From Plasmopara viticola (Eukaryota; Oomycota; Peronosporomycetes; Peronosporales; Peronosporaceae): a stretch of 64,000 nt of DNA. The stretch spans positions 1 through 64,000 of the forward strand of contig MBPM02000043.1 in assembly GCA_001695595.3 (NCBI GenBank), given 5' to 3'. The notes under the pieces were generated by a model. It saw only the letters and a program-made list of their open reading frames with translations. It searched no databases and was not told where the DNA came from. This document shows positions 12,100-23,200 of the stretch, one piece after another; the first letter of the stretch is position 1; the number at the start of each line of letters is the position of its first letter. Made by a program: the position numbers and the translations under genes.

Positions 12100-13920
12100 G
12101 ACGCGATTGTCCTGCATTCCACGACTCGTGAGAGTCTTGACCGGCTCCAGCAAGACTAGCTCTGATATGAGATCAGGAGCAATAGGTGCTTTGTAAGTCA
12201 TCCGCAAATATAGGTTCCCCAAACTAGATTGGAGTTGCTATATTGCAAAAGAGTGCGCTAGGATGTACTTGGATTGGTATCGATCCACCCATATTTGGTC
12301 TCATTTCGATGTCGTGCGAGGTACTTAGAAAAATTTGATGCGATACTAAAACCGCGCGCATAGCCAGTGCTGAAGAGTTGTTTAGACTTTTTCATAAATA
12401 TTGCTAGTAGTGAAGTCTTTCGTAGTGGGACTCTTCCGGAATGACAAGTTGCGTCGTTGCTATGGAGAGGAAAAGGAGGAAGATTCATCGCCAAATTCGC
12501 TTGTTATCATAGTTTTTTTTTGGTGTCACATATTTTTTCTTTTTTGCTCTCATTAATAACACCACCACCCCTTTTTCTCGCAATACCGATAGACTTGTAC
12601 GTCTTGACGAGTGAGGTTTTGTATAGCCGGCGTCATAGACAGGTCTTACAGACCGATGAGGTTGTTTTCACAGCACTACTGCTTTCTCAAGACTATTTAT
12701 GATGTCTCAGCGATAAGAACATATATACTATTGTTAGCCGGAGCATTCATCACTTTAAGGTGGAGCTGTATGTGAATTTAAGGGTGGAGACTCGCGGTAT
12801 GCATGCATATTTCGTCCTTGCAAAGTTAGAGTTCACTTTACAGACTTTCGACGCGCAAACCAATCTATTCTTACCGCCCACGACGCAGGTATATACTTTG
12901 TTTTAAGCACTGCCTAGGCGCCTGAAGCCTAGTTGAAAGGCATCTTCTCGTGGCTAGCTTGTTTATCGTTTAATGACTGGATTCTTCTTTGCTATCAGTT
13001 TGGTCATCACAATAACCAAACCGGCTTTATATATATCCCTTATTAGTTGGGTGTAGACGAAGTCTTAGTATGGGACCACTATATAAAGGTAAGTTCTTGT
13101 GCTAGCCTTTGAAACTCGTAGCTTTGATTTTTGACACCTTCCCGTAATAGGGGCCAGTTTGCATGATGTTTTCATCATAGAAAACATCATGCAAACTGGC
13201 CCCTATTATATTATTCGTGCCTCTATTGCGGTAGCGAATAAAGTCGCATTCTAGAAGACTAGAAAGCACCAAGACACATCAATTCTGTTGCGCTTTTCCT
13301 GACCTCAAAGTGCGACTTCTACTAACGATCCAGCAAATCTCTCAAGATCGACACAAACGATTAGACCATACGGGACAGGCACAGATCATGTGCCATTGCT
13401 TGCCGCAGCCAAAATAGCAAATAATGCTCTACTCAGCAACACTTAAGTCGAAGAAGACTGAAGCCATCTAAGGGAGCTCACGAACAACGTTTCTTTCGAC
13501 TAAGGAATTGTCCGTTCGTGGCATTTTAAAAGGTGAAGCTGGCTGTGGCTAAGAAAGTCAATTTGATAGCTTCTTTCATTGTCGCTGCCTACCCTCGCAA
13601 GAGTTCAATGTGAGGCGGGACTGCCTCAAGTTTTCCGAGAACACAGTCACCTTAACTTGTGCGGGGAGTGGAGCCCCAGTAAATGAGGTTGTCACCACTT
13701 AAACTTGTAAATACCAAAAAGCTCGCACTATTTTGCTAGAATGTAGCCTCCTCCTCATATCTTAGAAGTTTGCAAATCTCTATAGCACTGCGTACTGCAC
13801 GTCTGGAAGAAGCCGAAAGATCGTACAATCTATCTTCGTACACTCAAGAACGCTCAGGTCGACAATTTACCTCGTAGGCGTAGGATCGGGTAGGTGTGAA
13901 TGAGTCACACAGTACCTTGT
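12100..13920. repeat. Diverged long repeat, copy 1 (partner at 21.4-23.2 kb)
   Basis: Many short blocks match the region 21440-23200 in the same order and orientation, for example around 12125/21445 (TTGACCGGCTCCA), 12815/22105 (GTATGC.. then ATTTCGTC), 13428/22758 (TGCTCTACTC) and 13789/23119 (ACTGCACGTCTG). The two copies are clearly related but eroded by many substitutions and indels. No intact protein remains. An ancient transposable element or segmental duplication is likely; the class cannot be decided by eye. Confidence 0.6.
13145..13208. repeat. Perfect 29-bp inverted repeat (hairpin) with 6-nt loop
   Basis: Arm 13145-13173 is the exact reverse complement of arm 13180-13208; the loop is ATCATA. 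The arm includes GGGGCCAGTTTGCATGATG. The related copy near 22490 has only a single, diverged version (CCAATTTGCATGAT) and no second arm, so the inverted duplication arose in this copy alone. Confidence 0.95.
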
Positions 13921-14411
13921 ACAAATATTCAAATATATGGTATCTTCCAGTGAGCGTCTATTCACAATTTCTGGTATCAAGGGATCTTAGTGTTCAGCTT
14001 GTAGTCTAATTTTCTACCCAAAGTGCTTATGTATGCTACGCTCGTTCTCATGTCATCATTCGCCTCAGTGAGAGCTTCTCGACAAATGACAATAGAAAAA
14101 TCTCGCATTCCGAATTGGATGGAATATATAAGATCATTGCATTCAGCTCTTGTAAAGGTTATACCAACCATAATCCTGTAGACTTTCAATTAGCATCAGC
14201 AGGCACTTTCAGTGGACGCCGCCGATAACTGCACTCCAACGTTCATGAGCGCAACAGGTATGCCGTGCTCATATCGCATCAATTTGCTGCTTAAAACCAA
14301 ATCAAGTTTGCGCGAAACTCACATTATAAATTTCTGGTCGTTTCACAAACACGCACGTCTCTCGCTGCACACTGTTATCACTCTGCAGGAGAAGCCAAGC
14401 TTTTCAAAAAG

Positions 14412-14670
14412 TTGGAAGAGCAAAATTTGGTCTTACTTCCAAATAGACAACGTCTTCTTGAGCAGGTTTTGAATGGCCTTGCCTTAAATACACGTAAAAG
14501 TGTAAGCGATACTCGACAAGCACCAAACGCGATACGTCTGCATTTAAGCTTGTTGAGAATAAAAGGCGAGAACAGCCAGAAGCAGATGAGCCCAAACGCA
14601 GAAAATGTGGAGAATGTGGCACTCAAAATCACAAGCGGCAAACATGCCCCTCATTGTACATCGACAGGCC
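14412..14670 (+). pseudogene. Transposase-like remnant with a CCHC zinc knuckle
   Basis: In the frame starting at positions 2 mod 3, a zinc knuckle C-x2-C-x4-H-x4-C is read with Cys codons at 14606, 14615 and 14645 and His at 14630, preceded by a basic, acidic-spaced linker (KRREQPEADEPKRRK). Such knuckles close the C-termini of MULE-type transposases and some other transposon proteins. The upstream helical sequence lies in another frame (about 14412-14520), and no catalytic domain can be recognised, so the copy is broken. Which transposon family it belongs to is inference. Confidence 0.35.
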
Positions 14671-16371
14671 CGTTTAAATACTTAGCTTGCCAGGATCGGC
14701 AGCTTACCATATCAATTGGAAGTGTGGTTTCCTTCGAAACCTTTCCTGTAATATTGCGCCATATGGGATTTCAACTTAGGACGTGGATGGAGATGGCAAT
14801 TGCGGCTCCCTTACGATTTCTGTAAGTCTCAATCGCTCAGAAAGTCACTGAATTTCGGCTCGAATAGAATGTGTAAAAGGAGATGATTGCGCATCCGGAA
14901 TTTAAATGCCAGTAGGTTGTGCAGCACTTTGATGACTATGGGGAAGTCATTGCCCGTTTGTTCCCAAAATGAACGGAGGTTTCTTCCTTTACGCGTCAGA
15001 AAGAACAATACCCAATTTGCTTCGCGCTCATCAACGGCAACCACTACATTCCGCACCATTTGTGGCCAGAATCACCTGCTTCTCCTATTGTGGTTTACTG
15101 GCACAGCCCAATGCATAATCATGGGCAGTGCATTTGAGTCGCAAGCCTTAAAGAGGGAGTGGCTCCATGAACAAAAGTCAGCAACACCCTGTGACCTTAC
15201 GGAAGAACACTTGAATTTCGGATTTTTTTTTGCGAACAAGATCATGGAGCAATTCACCGAGCTTTTGTTATTGAGTCGAAATCGTCTGCAGTAACCGAAA
15301 CGGTTCAAATGGAAACTACGTTTACGACGTGCAGCTGGCTCTTAAGACATATTGTTATTGGCTTTTTGTTTCCTGGTAGCACTGGTGAGACGCTACAGAG
15401 GTTTTTAAATTTCCTTATCACGGCACTGGGCTTTCCCCTTATTGAATTAGATTGAGTTTCGGGTAGAATTTTCGTCGGAAACCTATCTAGAATTCTCTAT
15501 CTTGAGATCCAAAATTCTGACAGTTATACAGTTCTAAGTGTATTAGAGTTGTTGCTCCATTCAATGATGTATATACTTAACTGCAGAAAACGGAGAATGC
15601 TGGCGATTTTGTCGTAATGACTCTACTATTGCCGTGAATATCTGCTGTGAGAGCATCCCCTGTGGTCTCTCTGCAAAACTGCTACGAGTTGCCAAACATA
15701 GCAGCCCGTTAAATTGAGAAGTACCCCGCACTACAGATGCTTCGGCTTAGTCATTGATGTATGAGCAGCCTCACTATTTCCGAAAATGTTGTCACTGCTG
15801 GTTTGAGAAGTCTGCACCACAAAGCATTGAATTTACGCGGCGGTGTGCGTTATCAACGTGCACCCGTAATTTGGCCAATCGCAGATCAATATTTGAGGCC
15901 TACCAAAAAGGGTCTGTGACTATACCGGTTCCCTAAAATAATAGAACTATTAAAATAATATTTTTTTTCATGTACTTTATCCTCGATTATAAAATAGAAA
16001 AATGGCGTGATTTATTCCAGTACAAATTTTCGACGAATACGATCGGCGTATATTAGACGGGCCGTAAGCGCAGCAAATGTTGCTATGAAACACAGGTATT
16101 CTTCGTACGTAACAAAAGATATGAGTGAGACCTACGATGGAAGATTCGCACATTTGATCGTAGAAAGTTAAACGAGCAGTGGCGAATATAAAGCCAAGCA
16201 CTGGACTTAGCCGTCTGAAATTGTAAAGTTGGTGCAGCATCGAAAGCGTAGCACGGTACATTCTCCATTTTAGAATGGCCAGCTCCGTTCGTAGTCTCGG
16301 ACAGTCAGATAGCTGGATTTGAAGATGTTTGTTTAAGAACGAATATGACAGTATTTTGGCATTGCCTCAAG
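14671..16371. other. Gene-poor region
   Basis: No supportable gene, RNA gene or repeat was recognised. Open frames at 14887-15294 and 15977-16261 have no family motif and are probably chance or decayed sequence. Confidence 0.45.
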
Positions 16372-17118
16372 TTAAACCAGAAAAACCACTAGCAGAGCTA
16401 GAAAAAACGAAGGATGCAAAAGCATGATAAAGGAGTCACTGACTTGATTACTTTCACGCAATTGAAATCGGCTCAGCAAATGAAAGCGAGCGTTTTTAAT
16501 TGCACCTTGCCTGTCAAGTCTACGCCTGTCGACGTGTACAACAAGGGGCGACGCCGCAAGTGAAACGTCAAAGAGACGAGTCACAATTTGCTCAATCTCG
16601 TCCGGTGTTTTACCGTACTTCGCAAGCTCCAGCACTACATGCCGTCGGTCGCTACCCGCAAGACCATCCCGTTGATCGAGTTGTTGCCGCGCTTGAATCG
16701 TAATAGCACTCGCGCGAGGCTCTACGATCCTCCAAGCCTCCCAGTCTCGACGATTTTGATTTAAGCACGCGGCAAAATACTGGTCGTTGCAGTGAAGGAC
16801 GTTTCCTGTGTGGCATGACACGAAATACAGCGCACATTCCGAGTCCGTCTCCATAGTAAAGAATTCCCAGTCGCCAGGCTCTTTTGGATCAAAGACACAT
16901 TCTCCGTTAGTGCGAACTTGCAGGTAACGTCCGTTGCGAACTGACTGGATCGCGACCTTATCATCACGGACATGACGCAAGCAAAGTTGCTCGTAAATGT
17001 CGCGGTTGTCAGATAGACAGCGCGCTAGTTTGGATCCGAGCGGATTTTGTAGACTCCTTTGTTTGCGAATCGACCAAATAATGATGGGCACGTCAAACGG
17101 AATCTCGCTGAGATCCAT
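16372..17118 (-). CDS. Beta-trefoil-like protein, copy A, with shifted hydrophobic C-terminus
   Basis: A 248-aa frame with no signal peptide (start MDLSEIPFDVP), so the main body is probably cytosolic. Residues about 50-130 read like a fascin-type beta-trefoil unit (KVAIQSVRNGRYLQV, then GDWEFFTME, then ALYFVSCHTGNVL), which suggests carbohydrate or actin binding; this assignment is tentative. A short helical C-terminal module follows (ELAKYGKTPDEIEQIV). Compared with copy C at 24566-25174, one base is lost near 16527, so the reading frame bypasses the stop used by copies B and C and continues about 45 residues through former 3' untranslated sequence. It ends in a strongly hydrophobic stretch (FFLALLVVFLV), which could act as a membrane tail. 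Whether this is a functional new tail or an early pseudogene is open. Confidence 0.6.
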   Translation of the reverse strand: MDLSEIPFDVPIIIWSIRKQRSLQNPLGSKLARCLSDNRDIYEQLCLRHVRDDKVAIQSVRNGRYLQVRTNGECVFDPKEPGDWEFFTMETDSECALYFVSCHTGNVLHCNDQYFAACLNQNRRDWEAWRIVEPRASAITIQARQQLDQRDGLAGSDRRHVVLELAKYGKTPDEIEQIVTRLFDVSLAASPLVVHVDRRRLDRQGAIKNARFHLLSRFQLRESNQVSDSFIMLLHPSFFLALLVVFLV

Positions 17119-18241
17119 GGCGAAAGTTGCAAGTTGCGACTATTTTCTGCAGCGCTAATAGAGAACTGAGGGTCTTGACTCGTATGGTCGTTGTCATGAC
17201 GAGGCCAAAGGGTATCTTTCTCTGAGATCGTGTGACTTTCATAGTAAGTGCTTCTGATTGATGGATCGTTTACTGCTCAAAGTGTCGCAGAGCGGCAATA
17301 ATTAGTCGAAGAAATATGTGATGTATGCGCTTGAAACACGATATAATTGATTAGCGTAGAGTTACTAATTAAACCCTGGCTATAAGGGCGGTCATAGAGG
17401 GTCGATGAAGACACTAGCTTTTTAATGTCCTACAGCTGTTCGCGCAATTGCGATGCTGGCAGTGGCAGAAAATAGCTATAGTAGAAATAAGCAGCGTTCG
17501 CATGGATCCAGACCGCGTCACAGGTTCTTTGATTAGGCACGGATGGTTCAACGTGTCTCGCTGACCTTACAACACGAAAACGTGACTTGACCAAACTACC
17601 GGTGCCATCTTTTATCTCTTCGATACGTAGTGCTTACTTGATGGGGTCCGTTTTTACATAGATGGGTGGGTAAACGCCCTGTTTGAATTCTATACAAAGC
17701 GCCGAGTACAAAATGAGTTGATCAATAATGCGTGTGAGATAATTGTTATGATTTGTCTTGTTAAGTTTTTCGAGGCTGGCCAGCTCTAATAGCGAGTAAA
17801 AATTTAAGTATCGTGTCGCCCGGTCAAGCCAGAATATAAACCGACGTGACTCTTTTAATACGCAGCGAGCAATACTATCTAAGGGCCAAAACATTTACCG
17901 CCTGTTGCAGTTTTGTGGGCTTCTTGATGAGTCCGCGAAAATCGTCTCTGCTATATATCGTTTGTCCAATTTCACTGTATCTATAATTCAGCAGACAGGT
18001 TTAGCGTGGACAATGTGCAACTGAGAAAATGGGATCAAATCCCCGGCCATGACGATTTATTGAGTCAGTGAAAATGACTTGATAGGTAGAGCAGTCCGGT
18101 CTCTCAACAAGTTGATTGTGTCAGATATCTTAGACAGCAGCAAATTCCGAAAAATATGAGTGAGACGAGCATTCAATACAGATTATTCAGATTATTTAAA
18201 CGATGCGCGCGAAAAGATTAATGCCGAACTATAAAACCTCC
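17119..18241. repeat. 5' flank of copy A, first unit of a tandem duplication
   Basis: The sequence from 17119 to about 18000 matches 20256 to about 21050 over most of its length, including the stretch after GTCATGACGAGGCCAAAGGG and the end near GAGTCCGC. Together with the gene it forms a duplicated unit of roughly 1.5 kb. A shorter, more diverged piece of the same flank (TTTGATTAG near the end) lies at about 26580-26780. No separate gene is supported inside. Confidence 0.65.
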
Positions 18242-19379
18242 TTTTTGGAAAAGGTTGGGGTGACGCCCTCCTTCCAAGCGCGGGGGCTAAATGCTCGCGC
18301 GCTTCGGGCAGGTGCTCTCGGGCATCTGCAGGTCTCTAACGAGTCTCACCCTCGACGCGACGGTCTCCAGCACCAGGCCAAACCCCCTTCCACGCCCTTA
18401 ACCGCGCCACCCGCACCCGGATTGGCTCGTTTAATGTGAAGTCACTAGGTTCGAAGCGCAAGAAGCACGAAACACTCCCCGAAGATCTCCGGCGCTACCG
18501 CGTCGATATCCTTGACCTCCGAGAAACCAAGATCTACGATAGAGGTGAGCACCGCATTGATGACTTCCTCTTTCTAACTTTGAAAAAAAAAAAAAAACCA
18601 AGCCAAGACCGAAGTCACCAAAATCCGCCGCCACTGCAATCCGTCAGGCGCCACTCGACACGCCCGAGCCCGAGAAGAAACCTGGCGTCACACGAAGAAG
18701 CTCGGACCACTCCTCGGCGATATTGAAGATCTATCCCGACGCAAGTCCCTGGCCACCCTCGCGCTCCACCGCCTCTGGTCCGTCTCATCTCACCTAAGAC
18801 CCGCATTCGACTGTACAACACCTACGTTCTACTAACTCTGCTGTACAACTGCGCCACCTGGGCTCTTACCAAGTCAGAGCTCCACGGCCTCGAGAGTTTC
18901 CATCGCCGCCAGCTTCGCTGCGCTCTTGGCTATCGCTACCCCCGACACAATTCAAATGCAAGACTCTACGACCTCTGTGATGAGCGGCCGCTGAGACTAC
19001 GACAGACACAAGCTCGCTGGCGCTTGTTTGGCCATGTACTTCGCCGCAATCCCGCCATTCCAGGGAACCTCCAGATGCGTGCCTATTTCTTCTCCACCGC
19101 AGCAAAATGGCGCGGACGTCCCCGCACCACGCTCCCCTCAGCGCTCGACCACGACCTTGTTTCCTGTGGCTCCGGCTCTCGACTCCGGACAGCACAAGAC
19201 CTCGAAGTGCTTCGTACCCTTGCACAAGACCGAAAGAAATGGAAGACCCTCACGACCTTGGTGCTGGATGCACTGCCCGCCGAACGAGACCCGACGTATG
19301 TGGACACCACTCTATGCCGTGGACTAGCCAGACTGAGCCTAGCACGTGCATAACTTGGCAACGCGGTAACACCTTACAT
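18242..19379 (+). mobile_element. Internally deleted LINE retrotransposon
   Basis: Remnant of a non-LTR retrotransposon. Near 18422-18560 it encodes the start of an apurinic-type endonuclease (IGSFNVKSLGS, then DILDLRETKI). From about 18790 to 19350 it encodes the C-terminal end of a LINE reverse-transcriptase protein (RIRLYNTYVL, LYNCATWALTKSEL, FHRRQLRCALG, WRLFGHVLRRNP). The catalytic core of the reverse transcriptase is missing; an A-run at 18584-18598 marks one likely junction. Imperfect direct repeats flank it: TATAAAACCTCC at 18230-18241 and TATAAAGCCTCC at 19380-19391, a probable target-site duplication. It cannot move by itself. It is the nearest relative in this window of the four short elements at 25.4, 40.1, 55.4 and 56.0 kb, whose ends it shares. 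Confidence 0.85.
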
Positions 19380-19666
19380 TATAAAGCCTCCCACTGGACT
19401 TGTTCTCTGGAGATTAATACGAAAGAGTAGCGAGTTGGCAAGTAATTTTAGAAATTGAAGTCGTCTCTAAAGGGACGAATAGGACAATATTTTCCGACCT
19501 CAAGTCATTTAAGCAAATATACAATAAAGAACCGGATGATGCAAATCATTAGGTTAGTCACTGAAATCAGGAAAGTTGCGTCAATCACTTTCACGCAATA
19601 AGGATCGGTCGAGCGAGCGACTTGGATCGCGGCTTGCTTGTCGAGGCTACACCTTGTCGACATGAT

Positions 19667-20255
19667 CAACAAGGGGCGGAGCTGAGACTGTCGCAAGTGA
19701 AATGTCAAAGAGACGAGTCACAATTTGCTCAATCTCGTCCGCGGTTTTACCGCACTTTGTAAGCTCCAGCACTACATGCCGGCGGTCGCTACCCGCAAGA
19801 CCATCCCGTTGATCGAGTTGTTGCCGCGCTTGAATCGTAATGGCGCTTGCACGAGGCTCTACGATTCTCCAGGCCTCCCAGTGTAGACGATTTTAATTTG
19901 TGCACGCGGCAAAATACTGGTCGTTGCATTGAAGGACATTTCCTGTGTGGCATGACACGATATACAGGGCACATTCCGAGTCCGTCTCCATAGTAAGGAG
20001 TTCCCAGTCGCCAGGCTCTTTAGGGTCAAAGACGCATTCTCCGTTTGTGCGAACTTGCAGGTAACGTCCGTTGCGTACTGATTGGATCGCGACCTTATCA
20101 TCACGAACACGACGCAAGCAAAGTTGCTCGTAAATGTCGCGGTTGTCAGATAGACAGCGCGCTAGTTTGGATCCAAGCGGATTCTGTAGACTCCTTTGTT
20201 TGCGAATTGACCAAATAATGATGGGCACGTCAAACGGAATCTCGCTGAGGTCCAT
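19667..20255 (-). pseudogene. Beta-trefoil-like protein, copy B, with a nonsense codon
   Basis: Close tandem paralogue of copy A. The N-terminal 120 residues are intact (same MDLSEIPFDVP start and trefoil motifs), then TAA at 19893-19895 replaces the CAA found in copies A and C, a single C-to-T change. After the stop the frame stays open in register with copy C through the C-terminal helical module to a TAG at 19667-19669, so the gene was lost recently or is a read-through allele. Its 5' flank is duplicated with that of copy A. Confidence 0.8.
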
Positions 20256-21439
20256 GGCGAAAGTTGCAAGTGGCGACTATTTTCTGCAATGCTAGTAGAG
20301 AAATAAGGGTCTTGACTCGTATGGTCGTTGTCATGACGAGGCCAAAGGGTATCTTTCTCTGAGATCATGTGACTTTCATAGTAAGTGCTTCTGATTGATG
20401 GATCGTTTACTGCTCAAAGTGTCGCAGAGCGGCAATAATTAGCGAGGAAAAATGTGATGTATGCGCGTGAAACACGATGAAATTGATTAGCACCGCGAAC
20501 AGTTACTGATTAAACCCTATTTATAAGGGGAGTCATAGTAGGTCGGTGAAGACACTAGCTTTTTAATTTCTACAGCTGTTCGCGCAATTGCGGTGCTGGC
20601 AGCGGCAACAAATACTTATGATAGAAATAAGCAGCGTTTGCATAATTTTATTATCCGGACCGCGTCACAGGCACTTTGATTAGGCACGGAAGTTCAACGT
20701 GTTTCGCTGACTTTACAGCACGAAAAGATGATTTTTTGGGATCATTTTGACAAAGCATAGGAAGGGGTGGTTAGCGCCGTGTTAATTCTCATACAAAGCG
20801 CCGAGCACAAGTGTGAGTGATTATTATGTGGCTTGTTAAAGCACTTATTCAGCTCGAATACGATCTAATTTGAAAGGAGTTTCCGGTCAAGCTAAGATCT
20901 GGACCGGCGTGACTCTTTAGAAACGCAGCGTGCGATACTTTCTGTCGGCCAAAACAAATACCGCCAGCTATACTTATACTGGCTTCTTGATGAGTCCGCA
21001 AAAATCGTCCCTGGTATATTATTGTCCAATTCCATCGATGATCTCGCAGAACGGTTGGGCCTCTCCTTGCTAATCATGTATCCTAACTATTAAATTTCAA
21101 AAGCTAACTATGTATTCTAACCATTGAATTTCATTCGTCGAGTCAGATACCGGTAAATACGTCGTCAAAACTATTTCTTTTATGTATATTAAGGACAAAC
21201 CGCGCAACCATGTATTTTTCTAGTTTTAACAGCACTTTGATTGATGCGTCTCGCGAGCAATCTCCTTACTTTATTTGATTGAGGTGACTCCCGGTCTTAT
21301 CTCCACTAGTTTCTTTTTATACCTAGAAGTTTGACTCGACGAAAGTGCGGTGCACTATGCTCAACCTTAGCCTGAGATCACGTATGTGAAGTGCTTTACC
21401 TTAAACAGCGGGGTATATAATGATGTACTGAAAAATCTT

Positions 21440-23200
21440 CCGAATGATGCTCGTGAGAGCTTTGACCGGCTCCATCAAGATAAGCTGCGATTTGAGGTCG
21501 AAAGCAATAGGTTTTTTGATCCGCGAAACGAGATTCTCCAACTGATCTGAAGTCGTTCAGCTTAAGATGTGTCCACATCAGTACCAAGCAACCAATATTA
21601 TTGCTTTTATTTTGAAGCCGAGTAGTGTAATACGATGCGGTGCTGAAATTGCGCTGAAGTAACAATGCAACCAATTTTGTTTTCTTCAAATCGTAGGTCG
21701 TCTGTAGTGGGCCTATTTCTAAACGGCAAATTGTGTCGAATCCTAGATAAGGGTGAGCAGCAGCTCCGTCGCAAACTTTGCTAGTTCTCTGAATACTTTT
21801 TTGTCGACTCATAAACCTTCCTCGTTGTCAGCAAAGACATCATCGACCAAGGCACCCTAGGTCAAGTCTATACCCTTACGAGAAATATGGTATTTTGCGT
21901 CGTGAAGAATTTTTTTTCGTAGAATACGAGTCATAAGATAGGTCCAACAAATTTTGAGGCTTAAATTAGCAGATGGAGCTTTTTGACAGTATCGTCACTT
22001 TTAGGGCGTTGGTGGTTAAACATGCGGACTATAGTTCGCTAGTTCATTCATCGCCCTTAGACAGACGTGTGCGAGGAGCAGGGTGAAGATATGGTATGCA
22101 CGCGTATTTCGTCGTTGCGAAGCTGTAAGCACTTTGAGAGCATTTTTGTCAATACAGACTTCTGACCTGCGTGCAGCTCTTACCTCACCAGGGTAAAACA
22201 TTTGCTTTTGGTACCGCTTTGGTGCCCGAAGCCGATTTTTCGTATAAAGACACTTAAGGTACTTTTTAGTTGCTAGCTCGGTCCTCATCAATGACCAGAA
22301 TCTTTTTTGTGCCTGTTTGTTCATCGCAATAATCGCAGGCCAAATCAAGAACACTCATCTCTTCTTGATTAGGCCTGGCCGAATTCTAAGGAGCACGTGT
22401 ACTAGGCCATTTCGTGAAACAAAGCTTTTGTATTAGACATTGTTTTTTTAGAAACTTTCAAGAGTTTTTTTTTCTTGACGCCTCATCAAATTGAGACCAA
22501 TTTGCATGATAAAAATATTGTACGGTATCAAAATTGGATAGGGTCTTTGCCACCATTGCGAAAGCAGATATAGCCACATCGCAAAAAAGAAAGACAGCAT
22601 CAACACACATCGACAATATATTATGTATTTTGTGCTTTTTTTGCTCTAAAAGCACTGCTTCTACCAGCAATTCTTTTAATCACTTGGGCTCGATAATACC
22701 GATTACGGGACCAGCAGGAATCATTTGCTTGCTTGCCGCACTTGAAAGGGCAGATGTTGCTCTACTCGGTAGCACTCAAGTCCAGAAAGACTGACTGGAT
22801 CTGAGTCAGCAGGCTTTCAAACCAGAATCCTGCATACTAAATATTGTCCATCTACGACATTTTTTTAGAATAGGTGCTTGATAGAGCAATTTAAATCGCT
22901 TTTCCTATTGTTGCTGTCTACCCCCAAAAGATTTCAATGCGAGCCGGAGCAACCACTAGTCATGCGAGAACACAGGTACCGTAGCTTATTCGAAGAGCGG
23001 TGCTCCAGGAACAGAAGTCGTCAGCTAATTCAAAAGATCGCGCTATTTTTGTTCAAAAGATCGCGCTATTTTTGTTTAAGATGTTGTCGTCTATACAATC
23101 CTGAACCATTTAAACACTGCATACTGCACGTCTGACAGATGAGCTCAAGTCGTACTTTGTATTCTGAAACACATAAAAGCGCTTAGGTAGTCGATTTACC
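21440..23200. repeat. Diverged long repeat, copy 2 (partner at 12.1-13.9 kb)
   Basis: Collinear with 12100-13920 in the same orientation (see that entry for matching blocks). This copy lacks the hairpin present in the other. On the minus strand, frames at 21396-21812 and 22016-22354 may be remains of an element-encoded protein, but no family could be named. Confidence 0.6.
23031..23076. repeat. 23-bp perfect tandem duplication
   Basis: The unit at 23031-23053 (CAAAAGATCGCGC followed by a T-run and GTT) is repeated exactly at 23054-23076. It is a simple local duplication inside decayed repeat sequence. Confidence 0.9.

Larger units (their letters stand above)
9898..14411. other. Gene-poor region
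   Basis: I see no supportable gene. Short open frames here have no recognisable motif. The part from about 12.1 kb onward is the diverged partner of sequence at 21.4-23.2 kb and contains the perfect hairpin at 13145-13208. The rest is AT-rich sequence without clear structure. Confidence 0.5.

Noticed and set aside
17634..17894. Minus-strand 86-codon frame in the duplicated flank
   Set aside because: The matching stretch in the second unit (20.8-21.0 kb) does not keep the frame, so no protein is being conserved.
21396..21812. Minus-strand 138-codon frame as a gene
   Set aside because: It falls in the diverged repeat shared with 12.1-13.9 kb, where the partner has no such frame.
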